A stretch of DNA of 6,072 nucleotides, taken from contig CBDUYN010000314.1 in assembly GCA_965371445.1 (NCBI GenBank), positions 1-6,072 on the forward strand, read 5' to 3'. The number at the start of each line of letters is the position of its first letter. Within the stretch, counting starts at the first letter, position 1. Source of the stretch: DASWIG01 sp965371445. Its GTDB lineage: Bacteria; Acidobacteriota; Thermoanaerobaculia; Multivoradales; J023. Below, in pieces: positions 5,804 to 6,072 of the stretch. The notes under the pieces are model-generated. The model searched no databases and was not told where the DNA came from. It saw nothing but the letters and a program-made list of their open reading frames with translations. The translations under genes and the position numbers were made by a program.

Positions 5804-5851
5804 GGTTCCCAGGATGGTTCCCAGGATGGTTCCCAGGATGGTTCCCAGGAT
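5804..5851. repeat. Four perfect 12-bp tandem repeats (GGTTCCCAGGAT)
   Basis: Copies lie at 5804-5815, 5816-5827, 5828-5839 and 5840-5851 with no mismatch, 13 bases after the YbjQ stop. The unit length is a multiple of three, so all reading frames stay open through it (for example a repeated Ile-Leu-Gly-Thr on the minus strand), but no frame here looks like a real gene. It is most likely an intergenic minisatellite. Confidence 0.95.
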
Positions 5852-5926
5852 GCGCCGCGGGCTTATCCTGGGCTTTGGGGTTTGTTTCCCCCCGCTCGAC
5901 CTCTGGGTGGCAAGCTCCCCCACTCC

Positions 5927-5948
5927 GGGGCCGGAGATACAAGGCCCC
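5927..5948. other. Short GC hairpin (GGGGCC / GGCCCC)
   Basis: GGGGCC (5927-5932) pairs with GGCCCC (5943-5948) across a ten-base loop. It could contribute to transcription termination on either strand, but no T-run follows. In such GC-rich DNA a six-base stem can arise by chance. Confidence 0.3.
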
Positions 5949-5977
5949 AAGGCAGCCTCTCCACTCCGCCGCGGGGG

Positions 5978-6003
5978 CCCCCCGGGGGTGAAACCCCGGG
6001 GGG
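5978..6003. other. Strong GC hairpin at the edge of the G-run tail
   Basis: Six C (5978-5983), five G and a T (5984-5989) fold back on A, four C and six G (5993-6003) with a GAA loop and one bulged G. The stem is long and nearly all G:C. It could terminate transcription or stall a polymerase, and may have contributed to the poor sequence beyond it. Confidence 0.45.
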
Positions 6004-6056
6004 GGGCGGGGGCCGGGGGGGTCCGGGCGGGGGCAACGGGGGTTGGGGGGGGGGGG
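5998..6056 (+). repeat. G-run tract, potential G-quadruplex or sequencing artefact
   Basis: Seven runs of three to twelve G (5998-6006, 6008-6012, 6015-6021, 6025-6027, 6029-6033, 6038-6042, 6045-6056) are separated by one to four other bases. This formally meets the G-quadruplex pattern. Its place at the window end, directly after a strong hairpin, also fits false poly-G calls at a contig end. Confidence 0.7.
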
Positions 6057-6072
6057 CACCACCCCAGGCACC

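Larger units (their letters stand above)
5791..6072. other. Intergenic right edge without a credible gene
   Basis: After the YbjQ stop there are 282 bases with the 12-bp repeat, a segment of mixed composition (5852-5970) and a G/C homopolymer-rich tail. Minus-strand frames of 108 and 117 codons run through here but consist mainly of proline, glycine and repeat-derived residues and overlap the YbjQ gene, so they are not called. I see no clear intrinsic terminator for the sigma operon. Confidence 0.6.

Noticed and set aside
5745..6071. Minus-strand frame of 108 codons with His-Pro-Gly-Asn repeats
   Set aside because: It is mainly proline and glycine from the G-run tail plus translation of the 12-bp repeat, it overlaps the YbjQ gene, and another frame is equally open.

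Overview
This is a GC-rich bacterial window of 6,072 bases with seven protein-coding genes packed on both strands. No tRNA, rRNA, CRISPR array, insertion sequence or phage gene was seen. Codon third positions are strongly G/C. The gene mix is a Tat-exported GH109-type glycosidase, a sugar-type nucleotidyltransferase, a GT2 glycosyltransferase, an ECF sigma factor with a zinc-finger anti-sigma, and a YbjQ protein. This suits an uncultured high-GC Gram-negative lineage such as Acidobacteriota or a relative, but that placement is inferred from gene content and style, not from a marker gene. Both ends fall in repetitive or low-complexity DNA, so the window may be a whole metagenomic contig that stopped at repeats. 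|| Left part (1-978, minus strand): a previously unrecognised, mostly helical protein of at least 326 residues. It carries a coiled-coil-like N-terminal half, a lysine/arginine-rich linker and a C-terminal array of 14-residue repeats that runs off the window edge. At DNA level this is a 42-bp tandem repeat, whose outermost two copies are identical. || Left-centre (1023/1065-3335, plus strand): a nucleotidyltransferase with an unusual insertion in its signature motif, followed after an intergenic hairpin by a Gfo/Idh/MocA-fold protein with a twin-arginine signal and GH109 (NAD-dependent alpha-N-acetylgalactosaminidase-type) motifs. A family 2 glycosyltransferase (3378-4304, minus strand, TTG start) converges on it. 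Together these look like carbohydrate or glycoconjugate metabolism, although the nucleotidyltransferase and glycosyltransferase substrates cannot be read from sequence. || Right part (4364-5790, plus strand): a compact operon of ECF sigma factor, two-TM zinc-finger anti-sigma factor and UPF0145/YbjQ protein. The last two genes overlap by ATGA, which indicates translational coupling. The anti-sigma has almost no extracytoplasmic domain, so its signal input is unclear. || Two divergent gene starts (gene 1 against the nucleotidyltransferase, and the glycosyltransferase against the sigma factor) share the AT-rich 8-mer TATAGCAT, a candidate -10 element. || Right edge (5791-6072): no credible gene. 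It holds four perfect 12-bp tandem repeats immediately after the operon, then GC hairpins and a G-run-rich tail that may be a real G-quadruplex region or a sequencing/assembly artefact.
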